Part shown: positions 21,880 through 33,618 of the stretch, piece by piece | Layout: every line of letters starts with the position of its first letter | Numbering within the stretch: the stretch's first letter is position 1 | Assembly: GCF_000001735.4 (NCBI RefSeq) | Contig: NC_003070.9 | Location: 13,696,001-13,760,000 of the forward strand | Reading direction: 5' to 3' | DNA length: 64,000 nucleotides | Source: Arabidopsis thaliana | Lineage: Eukaryota; Streptophyta; Magnoliopsida; Brassicales; Brassicaceae | Notes under the pieces: model-generated | Told to the model about the DNA's origin: nothing | What the model saw: only the letters and a program-made list of their open reading frames with translations | Database searches by the model: none | Program-made: the position numbers and the translations under genes

Positions 21880-22555
21880 TGGTAGAAATTTGTTGATTTT
21901 GTAACTTACAAAATTCTGAAACTAAAGAAGTATAACTACGTATGAATTAGGTATATCTTTGTTGATATTGTAACTTAGAAAATTCTGAAACTAAGAAGTA
22001 TAACTATGTATTAACTAGGTATGTCTATACTGATTTCTACCTTAAAATTATATGATTCTAAAAAGTATATCTATGTATAAATTAGGTTTATCTATGTTTG
22101 AATCTAACTTAAAAAAATTTCGAAACTAAAATGTATATCTATGTATAAACTAGGTATATCTATTTTGGAATCTAACTTAAAAAAATTCTAAACTAAAAGG
22201 TATATCTATGTAATAACTAGGTATATCTATGTTCGAATATAACTTAGAATTTTTAGAGACTAAACGGTATATCTATGTATTAATTAGATATATCTATGTT
22301 GATTTTTACCTTAAAATTTATATGAAACTAAAAGTATATCTATTTTTGAAAATAAAATGTATATCTATGTATAAACTAGGTATATCTATTTTGGAATGTA
22401 ACTTAAAAATTTTCACAACTAAAAGGTATATATGTATAAACTAGGTATATCTATGTTTGAATATAACTTAGAAATTTTAGAAACTAAAAGGTATATCTAT
22501 GTATAAATTAGGTATATCTATGTATAAATTAGGTATATCTATGTTGCCTTCAACC
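21880..22555 (+). repeat. Tandem repeat AGGTATATCTATGT..., ~35-75 bp units
   Basis: About ten imperfect units of AACTAGGTATATCTATGTT followed by a TAACTTA..AAACTAAAA(G) segment. They occupy the position of the first intron of the copy C gene. The array is interrupted at its right end by retrotransposon E. Confidence 0.85.
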
Positions 22556-22566
22556 TCTTAAAATGT

Positions 22567-24223
22567 TGTGAGACCCGGCTCTCTAATGAGGTCCAATAAC
22601 AGCCCAACTTCTCTAATATCAAAAACCTAATCGTGAAAGTGTGTGTGCATACGTATGTATATATATATGTGCTTATATCTCCTTCTTCGTTATGCCGTCA
22701 CCTCCATGTATCCATATCAAAACCTGAGAGAAGCAACAACAATCGTTCCTTGTTGTGTCACTTGTAAGTCAGCAGCACTCGTTCATTGTTGTTGTCACGT
22801 TGTGAGCCATCGCTCATCACCATCGATCTCTACGTTCACCGGAGTCATGATTTGTTCTCATTGTTTTTGGGTTAGGAAAGGAAACCTAACCTTATGTTGA
22901 TCTCTTTTCATGATAGTCTGTGTAGTTCCTTGAGGATTAATGATTTACTATTCAATCTATTTGGATTTTTAGTGAAGAAGAGGAAGAAAGATATCAGTTC
23001 AGGTAGACCTATTCGTGAGCATTTTCCTGTCCAATATGAAGGAACCAGATCACGAATTTAATGTTGTTGGATAGATTTCACAGTGATGAATACACAGAAA
23101 CAAACGAATCTTCGTTACGTCGTTACGAGGTAAACTCCACCCGCAAATTCTAGTTGAAAGTTGGACAAAAGTCACAGTTTCTTAACCCAAAATAACAAAG
23201 TATCAGATTTTAGATTCAAGTTGGCATTTTCGGGAACAGATTCCGGTTAACTCTAATTACTTAATGACAAGTCGACGGTGGATACCGATAGAGAAAGTGT
23301 TAGGAAAGCCACAGGACCCTTCATCGTCACAAGGAAAGGTATACCCTACCTGCCACGTTGATTGCTTATTGAGGAAGAATCACCTCTTTTGTTAAAACTG
23401 CAGAAACCCTAATTTGTCTTTGTGATGTTTTCTTCTGCTGCAAGTTTCAGATTTTGTCTAGGCATCTTCAACATCTTTCTTCAAGTTTGCGTTCTATTTC
23501 GAGTTGCCAAGGTGAGGGCAGGACCTGTGGAAACATAGCATCACCTTTCTACTTTTGTACTTCTGAAGTTCATTTGTATAGGATTAGACATTGGGTGCAG
23601 ATTGTTAAAATGTTAGGAATTATATTTAAAATATTATAATACGTGTTGTGTGATATTATGCGATAGGTTGTTAGCGTGATATGCAATAAGAGGAAGGATC
23701 AAACTAAGGGCGTGGTCTTCCATAAGAGGCTTGAGTAGCCATGATGAGTTAAATGAGGCTTGAGTAGCCATAAGTAAACTACCTAAACTGAAAAATGAAA
23801 GTAAAATATCTTGCGGTGTGCAAGACGAATGTTTGACTGTTATAGCTTGCTACGAAAACATAAGCTATATGCTTGTTGTTTGATTATATGCTTATGAATG
23901 GAAGTTGTGTGAAAGTATAAATGTGATATTGTGCTTCGGGGGGCAGTTTTGACCGCCTCACTAAGTAATTAATTACTCACCCCTTTTTCTCCATTTTCCC
24001 GGGTGAGGATGAGAATGTTGAGTAGCTGTCTCGTTTATAGTGTATTTCAGAAACTCGGTTTTATTAAATTTCAGCGTTATTTTATTATTATCAACTTGTT
24101 TTCAATTAAGTTTTACCAGAGGTTTCTCAAGTATTTTGATATTATATTTAAGATGATTATCAATAAGATTTAATAATAAAGAAAAAGCGCGCCGTCTCAA
24201 GGTTGAGGGAAACGAGCGTTACA
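22567..24223 (+). repeat. 5' LTR of retrotransposon E
   Basis: 1657 bp, starting TGTGAGACCCGGC and ending GAGCGTTACA. Compared with the 3' LTR it contains about 420 extra bases (about 23400-23815) between CTGC and TTTGACTGTTATAGC, an insertion here or a deletion in the partner. The remainder aligns along its whole length. Confidence 0.85.
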
Positions 24224-24224
24224 A

Positions 24225-24242
24225 ATAGTATCAGAACGGAGG
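24225..24242 (+). other. Primer-binding site of element E
   Basis: ATAGTATCAGAACGGAGG directly follows the 5' LTR. It resembles the usual TGGTATCAGAGC complement of initiator methionine tRNA with two or three substitutions. Confidence 0.65.
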
Positions 24243-24488
24243 TTATAGTTAAGACGGTGCTGACCCGGAAGACTAATTTTTTCTTTTTAAAGAAAAGATT
24301 TTTATAATCAATTTTTTAGAAAAATGTTTTAGAAAATAATAATAACTTTTTAGTACTTGATAAACGGGAAGGGGATTTTTCTAAAGGATACAAAAAGCAC
24401 CAAATGAGCGAGACTTGTGTTTAAAAGTTGTTGAGTAAAGTGTCAGTTGTCGTAGGGGTTCTAATGTTCAGTCTTCTATAAACAGAAA

Positions 24489-25566
24489 ATGTTGTCAAGA
24501 AGATCAAAACGTCCTGCGAACCCTCACGGAAACCGAGTAACGAATGCACCAGTTGTTGACCAAGATCAGCCACCTGTGGTAGCTCTGCCAGCTCAGGCAG
24601 ATCAGACAGCTAATGCAGCTCATGCAGCAGAGATTGCAGCGAATCGTACCGAGATGCAAGAACTCTAAAACATGATGCGTGAGATTTTGACTCGACCTGC
24701 GTATGCACCCCCACCACTGCCACCGACATCTGGAGTTGCTGCACCTTAGCACCATTAACCACCACCACTGGCACCTAGGGTTAAATTACCTCATTACTAT
24801 CAGCCACCAACACCGCTTGCACGAACCAACTATTTGGGACAATGAAGCTTGTGGGTACCATGGGAACATAGTACTTCAGTGGTGGATTTGGTCGAATTTG
24901 CGCTGATGATTGGAGACAGATGTTGGAGAAAAATTTTAGGACAACGAGGTGTCCGGAGGAGTTTAAGAAGGATCTTGCAGTGCATTACTTGAGGGGGGAA
25001 GCAGATCATTGGTGGAAATTTTTTGAGAGGGGCTTGCCTGTTGGATATGTGTCTATGGAGCTTTGTCAGGGCACGAAGATTGTTCGAGAGTATGATGAGG
25101 AGTTCAATCGTTTAAGGAGGTTCTCTATGAAGAATTTTGGAGAGCAGGATATGATTCAGAGATTCATGAGAGGGCTCAGGGATGATATTCGTACTCGTAC
25201 CTCCATTCGAGGGTGCACTAGCCTGGTTGAGTTAGTTGAGGAGGCTGCTAGGTTGGAGAGATGACTTGTGGAGGAAGCTATGGATCTCAAGAGGGCTCCA
25301 GCAAAGGTAACAAAAGCTGTTGAATCTCAGAAGCGCACTTGGGATAATCGTGGTGCGGGACCAGGGCAGAATGGTCAGCAGTGTGCCACATGTGGTAAGA
25401 GGCACAGCGGGGCTTGTTGGAGTAATACTGGGATATGCTACAATTGTAGACAAAATGGTCATACATGGTCGAATTGTCCAGGGAGAGACAATAATTGCAA
25501 GAGATGTGAAAAGCCTGGCCATTATGCAAGGGAGTGCACTACGTTTCTAGTTGAAGGGAATCAGTA
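24489..25566 (+). pseudogene. gag polyprotein remnant of element E
   Basis: It begins MLSRRSKRPANPHGNRV, has early stops, then an open stretch with the gag core (EEFKKDLAVHYLRGEADHWW, EYDEEFNRLRRFS, RGLRDDIRTRTS). A stop at 25262 is followed by the nucleocapsid part. There are two CX2CX4HX4C zinc knuckles (CYNCRQNGHTWSNC and CKRCEKPGHYAREC), preceded by a CATCGKRHSGAC motif. This is the organisation of Ty3/Gypsy gag proteins, which package the element RNA. At least three in-frame stops make it non-functional. Confidence 0.85.
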
Positions 25567-26309
25567 GAACGAAAATGAGGGGGACCAACCACTCCCTAAG
25601 ATACAAGCTTTAAGATCTCGTGTGTACGCTATAGGAGACCAAAGGATTGATGTTGAGAAAGATAAAGTTTGAAATTCAAATTCCAAGGTCGTACAAGTTC
25701 ATGTTGGAGTAGGCGGTCTAATCGTTTTAAGTGACAATTTCTTTTAGGAATTCATTCTATTTTTTTTATATTAGAGTTTCAGTTGTTGGCTTATGCTTAA
25801 ACATTTTTATTCATTTTTTTAATGGTCAATTGAATTGTTTTAAATTTGTGTTGGGAATTAACAAAGTTTTTCTAAATGCATGAGTGGAGAATATAGTCGA
25901 ATAAGAAGTATTGAATTCGGGGACGATTTCACTTTCAGTGGGGGAGAATTGTGAGACCCATCTCTCTAATGAGGCCCAATAACAGCCCAATTTCTCTAAT
26001 ATCAAAAACCTAATCGTGAAAGTGTGTGTGCATACGTATGTATATATATAGGTGCTTATATCCTCTTCTTCGTTATGCCATCACATCCTTGTATCCATAT
26101 CAAAACCTGAGAGAAGCAACAACAATCGTTCCTTGTTGTGGATCACTTGTGAGTCAGCAGCACTCGTTCATTGTTGTTGTCATGTTGTGAGCCATCACTC
26201 ATCACCATCGATCTCTACGTTCACCGGAGTCGTGATTCGTTCTCATTGTTTTTGGGTAAGGAAAGGAAACCTTACCTTATGTTGATCTCTTTTCATGATA
26301 GTCTGTGTA

Positions 26310-28934
26310 TGATACAGGAAAATGGAAGAGTAGGTGACGTGGAAGAATAGAGGAAGATAATTGTTGGAGACGTGAATGATGCGTTGGCAGCTAACGTGGA
26401 GATAGAGAGTTGGAGCTATATAGAGAATTATCGATCATTTGCAGAAAATTAACCAGAAAATATTAATTTGTCTAATCTTTTTCTTCTTCTTCAATTCTCT
26501 CTGTTAACTCTTAAGGTTTGATATTTCATTGTTGATAGAGCTGTTTCTACTTCTAAGCTTTATCACATGAGATTTGGATTCTCGTTTTATGAACGACGAT
26601 TCAATTGATGTAACTTGTTCGATTGAATTTGAGTGAGATACAATTTTTCTTTAGCAAAGGTATCAGAGCCATTCGTTTCCTCGGAATCAATGGCAGGAAC
26701 TAGATCACGATTTGAACAAATGATTGCCGAACAAAATCAAGAGATGGACAAGATGATTGCTAAACTGTTGGAAGCGATTCGACTGCGTGGCCATCAACAT
26801 CAACAATTAGAGAACTCGGAGGTGGAGAATCTACATGTTGCTGCTTTTCCAGCGATTCAGAGCCAAGACAAACCTCGAAGCTCACGTATGGCGACTAAAG
26901 CTCAAGCGCAGCAGCATCAGATCACGGGGATGGTGGATGAGGATCTGTCTTCGTGTGTTGAGAAATTGGAAGTTAAAATTGAGAATCAAAATTTGAAGAT
27001 ACATAAGCGATTTGCAACGATGCCTATGTTATTAAGGTTTGGTCCATCTCATAACATCGATGTGCATAATCAATTTCGATCCTCACAAGCATCTGCTAGT
27101 TTCTCTTCAGATCCAAATTTTTTTGAGAATCAATCAGGTTATTTCTAATACTTATGCTGATGCTACACAGCCTGAGAAGTTAGACTTTCCTCGGTTTAAC
27201 GGTGATAAGATTCAAGAGTGGTTATTGCTAGTTGAGCAATTCTTTGAGATATATCAAACACCAGATGAGTTCAAAGTATGTTTAGTATCTATCCATTTTG
27301 ATGGGCTCGCTAATGCTTGGCACCAATCAATTTCACATTCAGTTATGTGGGAGCATGTTAGGCATGATTGGTGGAGTTACAAACTATTGTTGCAAGTGAG
27401 ATATAATGAGCATGTTGATGATTCAATTGCAAAATTGACACAATTGCAGGAGACTGAAGGAATAGAGGAGTATCATGCTCGATTTGAGTTGATTAGCACT
27501 AGAGTGAACTTCGGTGAAGATTACTTGGTTAGTTTTTACTTGGAAGGTTTGAGAACTGATACTCAAGTGAATGTTAGGATGTTTGGGGCTAGTAACTTGT
27601 GATTTTAAGAAGTTAGAGATGCAGTTCCATATAGGACATAAAAAGGTTCTTCTTCAAGGTATTAGGCAAGGTTCCGTCAGAGACGTGAAGGCATTAAAGC
27701 TTAATAAGATGAGAATGATTAGCCGAGAAGGGATTGATGATTATCAATATAGAGTTCAACCTTTACATGTTTCAGAAAAAGCTGCAGAGACTTCTTGGAG
27801 CAATTTGGTAGAGAATGAGATTAAAAAAGACTTGCTAAAAGTTAATGGTGCAGAGTCTAGTGATGATAATCAAATCTCGGTTGCTGGGGAAGTGCTTGAA
27901 TCCAACATAGAAGAGTGTGAAACAGATTCATGGATGGAACATAATCCGTTGATTCAAGATCAAGTCGCGTTTCACTCCACAGACATAGAAGGTGTCTCAC
28001 AACCTCAGAAGGTTAGTTCAAACCTTAAGGACTTTGATAAAGTCGATGCAAGAATGAATCAAATGCTGTCATCAATTGGATTTGTTGTTGATGAATTACA
28101 CTCTAGTTGTGGAAGTGCTACTGTCCATGTCCAGAAGAAGCCTGGTAAGTCTACCAAATCCTCGAAGTTCAAATTTAAAACCAGCTCACAAGACTGCAAA
28201 TTGATATCCACCAAGTTCTGGTGTGAGTTGGTGGTCGTGAGGTATCAATGTGTGGTTCGAGATGTTACCATTGGATTTGCCAAAGTAAAACGAAGGCTTG
28301 AAGTCACACAGAGCCAAACCTTTGACCCTGGAATCACAAGCGATCTAAAAACTCATATTCCAAGTAGAGTTGCTTCAATGGTTTTAATCAACTGGACTCG
28401 GGAACTATGGAGAAAAGCGACATAGGAGTCCTCTTTGTTTCTCTTCATGACTAATAATTCTTATGAGTAGGGGCTGTTTACAACTATGAGAAGCCAGATG
28501 CTCTCTAACCTTCAAATGGAGTGTAGAATGGCATTTTACTTGCACATTGGTTTGACTTCTTTACAAAACCTTGAGGTCAAGGTTTCTCGAACGAGGGAGA
28601 TTTGATACAGGAAAATGAAAGAGTAGCTGACGTGGAAGAATAGAGGAAGATGATTGGTGAAGACGTAAAAAATGATGCGTTGGCAGCTGACGTGGAGATA
28701 GAGAGTTGGAGCTATATAGAAAATTAACCAAAAAATATCAATTTGTGTAATCTTCTTCTTTTTCTTCTTCAATTCTCTGTGTAAACTCTTAAGGTTTGAT
28801 ATTTCATTGTTGATAGAGCTGTTTCTACTTCTAAGCTTTATCACATGAGATTTGGATTCTCGTTTTATGAACGACGATTCAATTGCTGTAACTTGTTCGA
28901 TTGAATTTGAGTGAGATACAGTTTTTCTTTATCA
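26310..28934 (+). mobile_element. LTR retrotransposon D (non-autonomous), TSD GTGTA
   Basis: The 2625-bp element is flanked by GTGTA (26305-26309 and 28935-28939). LTRs: 26310-26656 (347 bp, TGATACAGG..TTTAGCA) and 28603-28934 (332 bp, TGATACAGG..TTTATCA). They are very similar, with scattered substitutions and small indels. The primer-binding site GGTATCAGAGCCA starts just after the 5' LTR (about 26659), and the purine tract GAGGGAGA precedes the 3' LTR. Coding content is a broken gag and a short piece of the protease-RT linker. It is inserted in the 3' LTR of element E and is therefore younger than E. Confidence 0.9.
26690..28425 (+). pseudogene. gag-pol remnant of element D
   Basis: From MAGTRSRFEQMIAEQNQEMD the gag leader is open to 27148, with a frame change near 27100. 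It continues as the retrotransposon gag core (PEKLDFPRFNGDKIQEWLLL, VEQFFEIYQTPDEFK, GIEEYHARFELISTRVNF, FYLEGLRTDTQVNVR). At about 27600 it jumps to DFKKLEMQFHIGHKKVLLQG, which resembles the linker between protease and reverse transcriptase in plant Gypsy elements. The zinc knuckle and protease are therefore deleted. The following 250 codons are open but match no RT, RNase H or integrase motif I can see. Start chosen as the first ATG after the primer-binding site. Confidence 0.7.
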
Positions 28935-29805
28935 GTGTAGTTTCTTGAGGATTAATGGTTTACCATTCAATCTTTTTGGATTTTTAGTGAAGAAGAGGAA
29001 GAAAGATATTAGTTTAGGTAGAGCTATTGGTGAACATTTTCCCGTCCAATCTGAAGGAACAGATACGAATTTGGTATTGTTGGATAGATCTCACACTGAG
29101 GAATACACAGAAACAAACGAATCTTCGTTACGAGGTAAACTCCACCCGAAATTCTAGTTGAAAGTTGGACAAGGATCATAGTTTCTGAACCCAGAAATAA
29201 CTAAGTATCAGATTTCAGATTCAAGTTGGCATTTTGGGGAACGTATTCTGGTTAACTCTAATTATTTAAGAACAATTCGACGGTGGATACCGATAGAGAA
29301 AGTGTTCGGGAAGCCACAGGACCCTTCGTCGTCACAAGGAAAGGTATACCCTATCTGCCACGTCGATTGCTTGTTGAGCAAGAATCACCTCTTTTGTTAA
29401 AACTGCTTGACTGTTATAGCTTGCTACGAAAACGTAAGCTATATGCTTGTTGTTTGATTCTATGCTTATGAATGGAAGTTGTGTGAAAGTATAAATGTGA
29501 TATTGTGCTTCAATGGGCAGTTTTGACCGCCTCACTGAGTAATTAATTACTCATCCCCCTTTTCTCCTTTTCCCCAGGTGAGGATGAGAATGTTGAGTAG
29601 CTGTCTTTTGTACGGTGTATTTCAGGAAACTTGGTTTTATTAAATTTCAACGGTATTTTATTATTATCAACTTGTTTTCAATTAAGTTTTACCTAAGATG
29701 TTTTCAAATATTTTGATATTATATTTAAGATGGTTATCAATAAAATTTAATCATAAAGAAAAAGGGTGCCGTCTCAAGGTTGAGGGAGACGGGCGTTACA
29801 AATGT

Positions 29806-31989
29806 ACTTCAGTCCGAGTGAGTATACAAAGTCATACAAGATTACAACAAAGTGTTATCTTCATAAGGCAGTGGGATTATTGGAGACTCATCTTAAAGAC
29901 TCCTAATTGAAGTGGTTTTTGGATCACACAGTTCAAACACTTCTTTCACATGCATAAGGACCCAAATCATAAGGTGATGGGTATGTGGCTGTTATTTCTT
30001 TGCACAACATGTTTAGAGAAGAAGAAGGAAGTATGGTTTATCGTTAATGGCATTCCGATTCTAAGAATTTGCATTCATGTCAGGATTATACTATCATAAT
30101 TATACGAAACCCTTGGACACCTTGGGCATTACCACTTGTTGGCAAGCATTTTGGACTTGGAGCAACAATTCAATATCCAATAGTGGAGGCAAAGTTACTG
30201 TTAATGAAAAAACCAACTGAGGCTTGCCTGAGAATAGTTGTGCTCTATTTCTTAAGTAGTGTAATCATTGGAAAGTGTAAGACATGAGAAAGGGCACCAA
30301 GGTGGAGAAGTTTTTCCTTAGGGCCGTGGCCGATCTACAGTTGTGCAAAACATTTCCGTGGGGAAAATATGCATTTGCTGAAAATCTGAAAAATATTTTC
30401 TATTTGATGGCCAAATGCAATGGAAAAGTTAGTTCACAAAAGGTGTTTCCTAGTATTGTTCTGCCTTGGAGGTATGTGATTTCATTATTCATCTCTTAAT
30501 TTTGTAAGAAAGTGAAACTGTGTACAACTTGGTTTTTATTAGCAGTTATACAACTTTGTTTGAATGATCCTGTTTTTTATTTTTTGGTAGTATTTAGCAT
30601 TTGAGTCGATTCCAATTCTCAGGAACAATTTCTGCGAAGATATTGAATCCGTAGATCCTCAGTGTCCCTGGATGTGTAAAATGATGTTTAAATTAAGTAC
30701 TATGAAAGGGTTTTCAATGTCAGATGTGTATGACAAACTTGGTAAAACGAAGGTTAGTGATAACATGTTTATTAATTACCTATCAAATACCATGGATGTT
30801 GTATTAATTGGATTTTCTTATCATGCACAAAACATTCAGAGTATCTTGACTCCAACTGCTGATGAGAAACTACTTTTGGAAAGAACTATGGATGTGGAGT
30901 GTGGAGTGAATGATGTTGATGATGTAATAGTTGATGGCTGGAAGAAGCGTCTAGTTGATGAGCAGAAGACTATATTTTGAACCGTTGTTCAATGAAGATG
31001 TAGTCAACAAGACATTTGTGGCTAATATAGCTCCGACTACTGTGGTCAAGGCTCTCAGAAAAGCCGGTGTGGAAAAAAAGCAAGGTAAAAGTGGCTCAGA
31101 CTCCGACTATTGCAAGTAATGATGGTTTGACTGAGGTTGTAAGCGGATTGAAGACTTTGATGGAGAATGGATTTAAGGATATAAGTAAGAAGATGAAAGA
31201 TTGCAGTAAGACGTATGAAGAACAAGATAAAAGTTTCAAACTGATGGAAGCGGCAATCAAATCAATCCAATCTAATACTAGAACTAATGATATTTATAGT
31301 TCAAAGGAGAATGATGTTAGAGAAAAAGAGATGGGGACGAAAGATGGAGAAAACGAGGCGGAGGAAGGGAGTGATGCAAATGGTGGTGAGAAGGGGAGTG
31401 AGGTTGGAGAAAAAGAGACTAAGATAGAAAAAGATGGTTCTGAAGATGAGAGTGATGTGGGTGGTGGTAACAACGAGATGGAGATGGACAAAGAGCTGGC
31501 TGAAGATGAGAGTGATGTGGGTGGTGGTAATAAGGAGATGGAGATGGACAAAGAGGTGGCTGAAAATGAGATTGATGTGGGTGGTGGTAATAGGGAGATA
31601 GAGAAAGACAAAGAGATTGCTGAAAATTAGATTGATGTGGGTGGTGGGAATAAGGAGATGGAGAAGGACAAAGAGATGGTTCAAAATAAGAGTGATGTGG
31701 GTGGTAGTAATAGGGAGATGGAGAAGGACAAAAGGGTGCTTCAAGATGATAAGATGGATGGAGGTAAGGCTGCTGAGCCTAGTAAGAAGAGAGAAATGTC
31801 TCATGATGATGGAGATGATCCAAGTAATAAGAGAAGAAAGTCTCATGATGATGGAGATGATCCTAGTGAAGGGGGCGTTAAAAAGCTGAAGGTGGTAAAG
31901 AAGATGACAAAGTCGAGGACGAATGCGAAGCCGGTGTATCGGAGTCCTATACTCTCGAGAAATGCAAAGACAAAGACAAAGAATGTTTA
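29806..31989 (+). pseudogene. Copy C DUF1985/ULP-like gene, main part
   Basis: Reading resumes right of element E with MYFSPSEYTKSYK (its ATG includes the TSD), then decayed DUF1985: KVMGMWLLFL, KKEVWFIVNGIPI, VVLYFLSSVIIGK. The C-terminal part of DUF1985 is partly open (VSSQKVFPSIVLPWRY). After an intron, RNNFCEDIESVDPQCPWMCK, VYDKLGKTKVSDN and IVDGWKKRLVDE match the region downstream of DUF1985 in this family. A Lys/Glu coiled-coil, 20-residue acidic repeats and a basic end (..SRNAKTKTKNV) follow. Several stops and frameshifts break it. No Ulp1/C48 peptidase His-Asp-Cys region follows before the Harbinger element, so the peptidase is missing or was never part of this copy. Confidence 0.75.
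31438..31745 (+). repeat. 60-bp coding repeat (20-residue acidic units), five copies
   Basis: Units start at about 31438, 31498, 31558, 31618 and 31678, and encode variants of EDESDVGGGNKEMEMDKEVA. The fourth unit carries a stop (GAAAATTAG). The exact 60-bp spacing keeps the frame. A shorter coding duplication (SHDDGDDPSNKRRK / SHDDGDDPSEGG) follows at 31798-31870. Confidence 0.9.
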
Positions 31990-32505
31990 AGCACTTTTAA
32001 TTGTTTGTTTTATGTGTCATGAATTAGTGTTTTGTTTTTTTTAGGTATAAATGTGTTGGTAGTTGAAAACTTGGTACAACTGTTGAACATGTTTATTGTT
32101 GCATGTTTATTGTTTTATTTTTGTTTATGTCCTTAGGGCATCTCCAACCCATCCCTATTTTTGTCTCTAAACTCTATTTTTGTCTCTATTTCACTCCAAC
32201 CCATCTCTATTCTCATCTCTATTAAAGAGATCTCTATTTTTTCTCTATATATAGAGGTGCTGTATTTTTTCCTTTATAAATAGAGACAAACTTTTTTATT
32301 TGCAGAGTGGTCCCTTAATTTTTATTTTTCTTTATTTCTGATTAAAATGAATAAAACTAATAGTTTGAATTGATTTTAGAGGATTTGGTTTAAATATCTA
32401 TTTTACAATTTGAGATTACTATTTTAAAAAAGAGAAATTATATAAAATCTTATAAATAAAGAAAAATAAATTATTCCACAATAATTATTTTTAATACAAC
32501 AAAGA

Positions 32506-33618
32506 CTAAATTAATAAATACTCTGGTAAATTATCTCTGGATCCACCAATATCGTTGAAATATTGTCCAAACAAACCAAATGAAGTAGATGGAGGAGGAG
32601 CTTGTTGGTTTTGTTGTTGATCACTCCGTTTTTGTAAAATACGTGCTTGCTTGGCCCGAAAATATTTACGGACATTTGGATCAATGGTATTTAAATCACA
32701 AAATAAATTTTTGTTTTCTTCTTTCAGCTCTTTTAAAGCATAATTTTTACTTTGAATATCCAACTGTTGTTGTCTTTGCTCCTCTTCAATTGCTCCATAA
32801 AATTCTTGTTTCCTCCTTCCAAGGTATTGATAATCGATGTTGTTTGATCATTAATTTTTCTTTTCATTTTTGATTTTTTTACCCCTAGTGGTCGTGGAGA
32901 GGGAGATCCAACAATAGTCTCATCATCATCATTTAAATTTAGTGAAGAAGCAGATAAATGTGGAGATGCTTGGGTAGGAGAATGAAAGGTATGATTTTCT
33001 GATTCTAAAGTTGTATGCTCAAAACGAACTGGGATAGATATACCTTAAGGACGGGGAACACCATCTTTAAACTTTTCAAAGTTCTTAACAATATCCCAAA
33101 CATGGTCAAATTTCCAACCTCCATCGATACTTGGATCATCTCTGAACATTATTTTGGCTTGATTAAACTATGTACCATGAAATACAAAAACCTCATTTTT
33201 AGATTTAGTTATAAATGTAAATATTCAAACATTAAAATCAAGTAAACCAAAACAAAATTTAAAAAAAAAAAAATCATTCATAGCATTAATTAATTAAAAA
33301 AAAATAGATTTATGAATTTTATATTAATACTTACAGTATCCTCATTTGAAGCACCACTTTGATGTCTGTTTTCACATTGTCTTACGTGTCTATGTAATTT
33401 TTGGTCTCCTTCTGAATTGTTCGCAACCGAGATTGGATGGAGTTTTTGGAACGTTCACTCCAAGTTGCATTTCTCTCTTTCTCGAAAGCTTCGACCACAC
33501 GATCCCAAAACTTCTCGGATGATTGATATACACCTATAATTGGATCTTGAGAAATTTGCATAAAAATTTCACATAGTAATTTATCTTCTTCAACAGAATA
33601 TCCGAAATAACGAGACAT
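32506..33618 (-). pseudogene. Harbinger ORF1: Myb/SANT-like, NAM-associated domain
   Basis: Exon 1 (33618 down to about 33336) has the trihelix-like SANT segment: FGYSVEEDKLLCEIFMQISQ, SEKFWDRVVEAFEKE and RSKNSIQSRLRTIQKETKN, then a one-base frameshift. The second exon includes DDPSIDGGWKFDHVWDIVKN, then a stop near 33040. Then come RPLGVKKSKMKRK and a Glu/Lys/Gln coiled coil (ELKEENKNLFCDLNTIDPNV), the NAM-associated C-terminal domain. ORF1 proteins bind DNA and work with the transposase in the nucleus. Domain order matches plant Harbinger ORF1 proteins, but the gene is disabled. Confidence 0.8.

Larger units (their letters stand above)
22567..29800 (+). mobile_element. LTR retrotransposon E (gag-only), TSD AATGT
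   Basis: Both outer ends carry TGTGAGACCC..GCGTTACA LTRs. The element is flanked by AATGT at 22562-22566 and 29801-29805. Order: 5' LTR 22567-24223, primer-binding site, gag 24489-25566, polypurine tract GTGGGGGAGAAT, 3' LTR from 25950. The 3' LTR is split by retrotransposon D. The internal region is only about 1.7 kb and contains no protease, RT, RNase H or integrase, so it is a non-autonomous deletion derivative, Ty3/Gypsy-like by its gag. It is inserted in the copy C ULP-like gene. Confidence 0.88.
25950..29800 (+). repeat. 3' LTR of retrotransposon E, split by element D
   Basis: The left part is 25950-26309 and the right part 28935-29800, separated by element D with GTGTA duplicated at the break. 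Together the parts align with the 5' LTR except for the ~420-bp indel noted there. It ends GGGCGTTACA at 29800. Confidence 0.85.

Noticed and set aside
21880-22555. Regularly spaced repeats resembling a CRISPR array
   Set aside because: Unit length varies, the spacers are themselves part of the repeat, there are no cas genes and the host is a plant. It is an intronic tandem repeat.
26658-26675. tRNA-like match (GGTATCAGAGCCA) as part of a tRNA gene
   Set aside because: Only the 3' complement is present, directly after an LTR; it is a retrotransposon primer-binding site. No complete tRNA gene was recognised in the window.
31294-31846. Long minus-strand frames rich in Ser/Leu and His/Thr/Leu
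   Set aside because: Antisense shadows of the 60-bp coding repeats in the DUF1985/ULP-like gene.
31990-32135. Missing Ulp1/C48 peptidase domain immediately after copy C
   Set aside because: I looked for the His..Asp..Gln..Cys peptidase motifs here and beyond the Harbinger element and saw none, so no peptidase is annotated.
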